From NCBI GenBank assembly GCA_045537295.1, contig JAZSPG010000031.1, positions 1 to 13,105 on the forward strand: a stretch of 13,105 nucleotides of DNA, in the 5' to 3' direction. The stretch is from Scatosoma sp045537295 (GTDB lineage Bacteria; Bacillota; Clostridia; Christensenellales; Borkfalkiaceae). The notes under the pieces are model-generated. The model did not search any database, was not told where the DNA came from, and was given only the letters and a program-made list of their open reading frames with translations. This document shows positions 13,039 to 13,105 of the stretch, piece by piece. How positions within the stretch are numbered: the stretch's first letter is position 1; the number at the start of each line of letters is the position of its first letter. Made by a program: the position numbers and the translations under genes.

Positions 13039-13053
13039 CCTTAGTCACTAAGG
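13039..13053. repeat. Palindrome upstream of right promoter, N=C
   Basis: Exact copy with one further G/C pair each side (13038-13054), placed just upstream of the -35 element. This is where an activator or repressor could contact RNA polymerase. Confidence 0.97.
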
Positions 13054-13105
13054 GATTTTAATCGAAAGTAAACATATTTACTAAAAAAGGGTAGTATACG
13101 AACCC

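Noticed and set aside
146..13053. CRISPR array or tandem repeat explanation for the recurring palindrome
   Set aside because: Copies are only 15 bp, spaced irregularly from 20 to nearly 2000 bp, and lie within genes as well as between them. There are no spacers or cas genes.
1..13105. Terminal inverted repeat of the phi29 type at the window edges
   Set aside because: The first bases (ACCTAAGATAG) and the reverse complement of the last (GGGTTCGTATA) do not match.

Overview
The window looks like most or all of the genome of a very small tailed phage of the phi29 type (protein-primed replication, short tail; Salasmaviridae/Guelinviridae-like). The evidence is a family-B DNA polymerase with the protein-primed motif set, a phi29 gp16-like packaging ATPase, and a portal, lower collar, major capsid protein and tail-knob module. 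Strong AGGAGG ribosome binding sites, modest GC and the type of relatives recalled suggest a Bacillota host, probably a gut clostridial bacterium; that host call is inference.

Layout: two convergent transcription units. The left unit (+ strand, about 83 to 5642) starts at an extended -10 promoter. It encodes a zinc-ribbon protein of unknown function, a putative ssDNA-binding protein, a candidate terminal protein, the DNA polymerase and the packaging ATPase. The right unit (- strand, about 13023 down to 5761) starts at an inward-facing promoter. It encodes portal/upper collar, lower collar, major capsid protein, an 84-residue unknown, a 950-residue tail-knob protein and a 149-residue tail-knob-like protein. 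The units meet at two hairpins (5664-5742). No lysis gene, scaffold, integrase, repressor, tRNA or CRISPR array was recognised. No terminal inverted repeat is visible at the window edges.

The outstanding feature is a 15-bp perfect palindrome, CCTTAGTNACTAAGG, present 20 times with 6 further near-copies that keep the core TTAGTNACTAA. About 0.00005 exact copies would be expected by chance. Copies start 0 to 2 nt after the stop codon of eight of eleven genes, sit as pairs in the leaders of both promoters, and lie inside seven coding regions. Inside genes the element can only be read in one frame, because the other two contain TAG or TAA on either strand, and it always encodes L-V-T-K or L-V-T-N. 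Its right arm also supplies or completes several Shine-Dalgarno sites. It behaves as a genome-wide punctuation element whose function cannot be read from the sequence. Candidates are a dispersed protein-binding site (compare the stoperators of mycobacteriophage L5), an mRNA 3'-end or translational insulator, recombination linkers between gene modules, or mimicry of an abundant host palindrome.

A second unusual point is that the tail knob, one protein (gp9) in phi29, appears split and permuted here. The region resembling the gp9 N-terminal domain is a separate downstream gene, while the 950-residue protein keeps the C-terminal part and carries an inserted block of InlB-B-like beta repeats.
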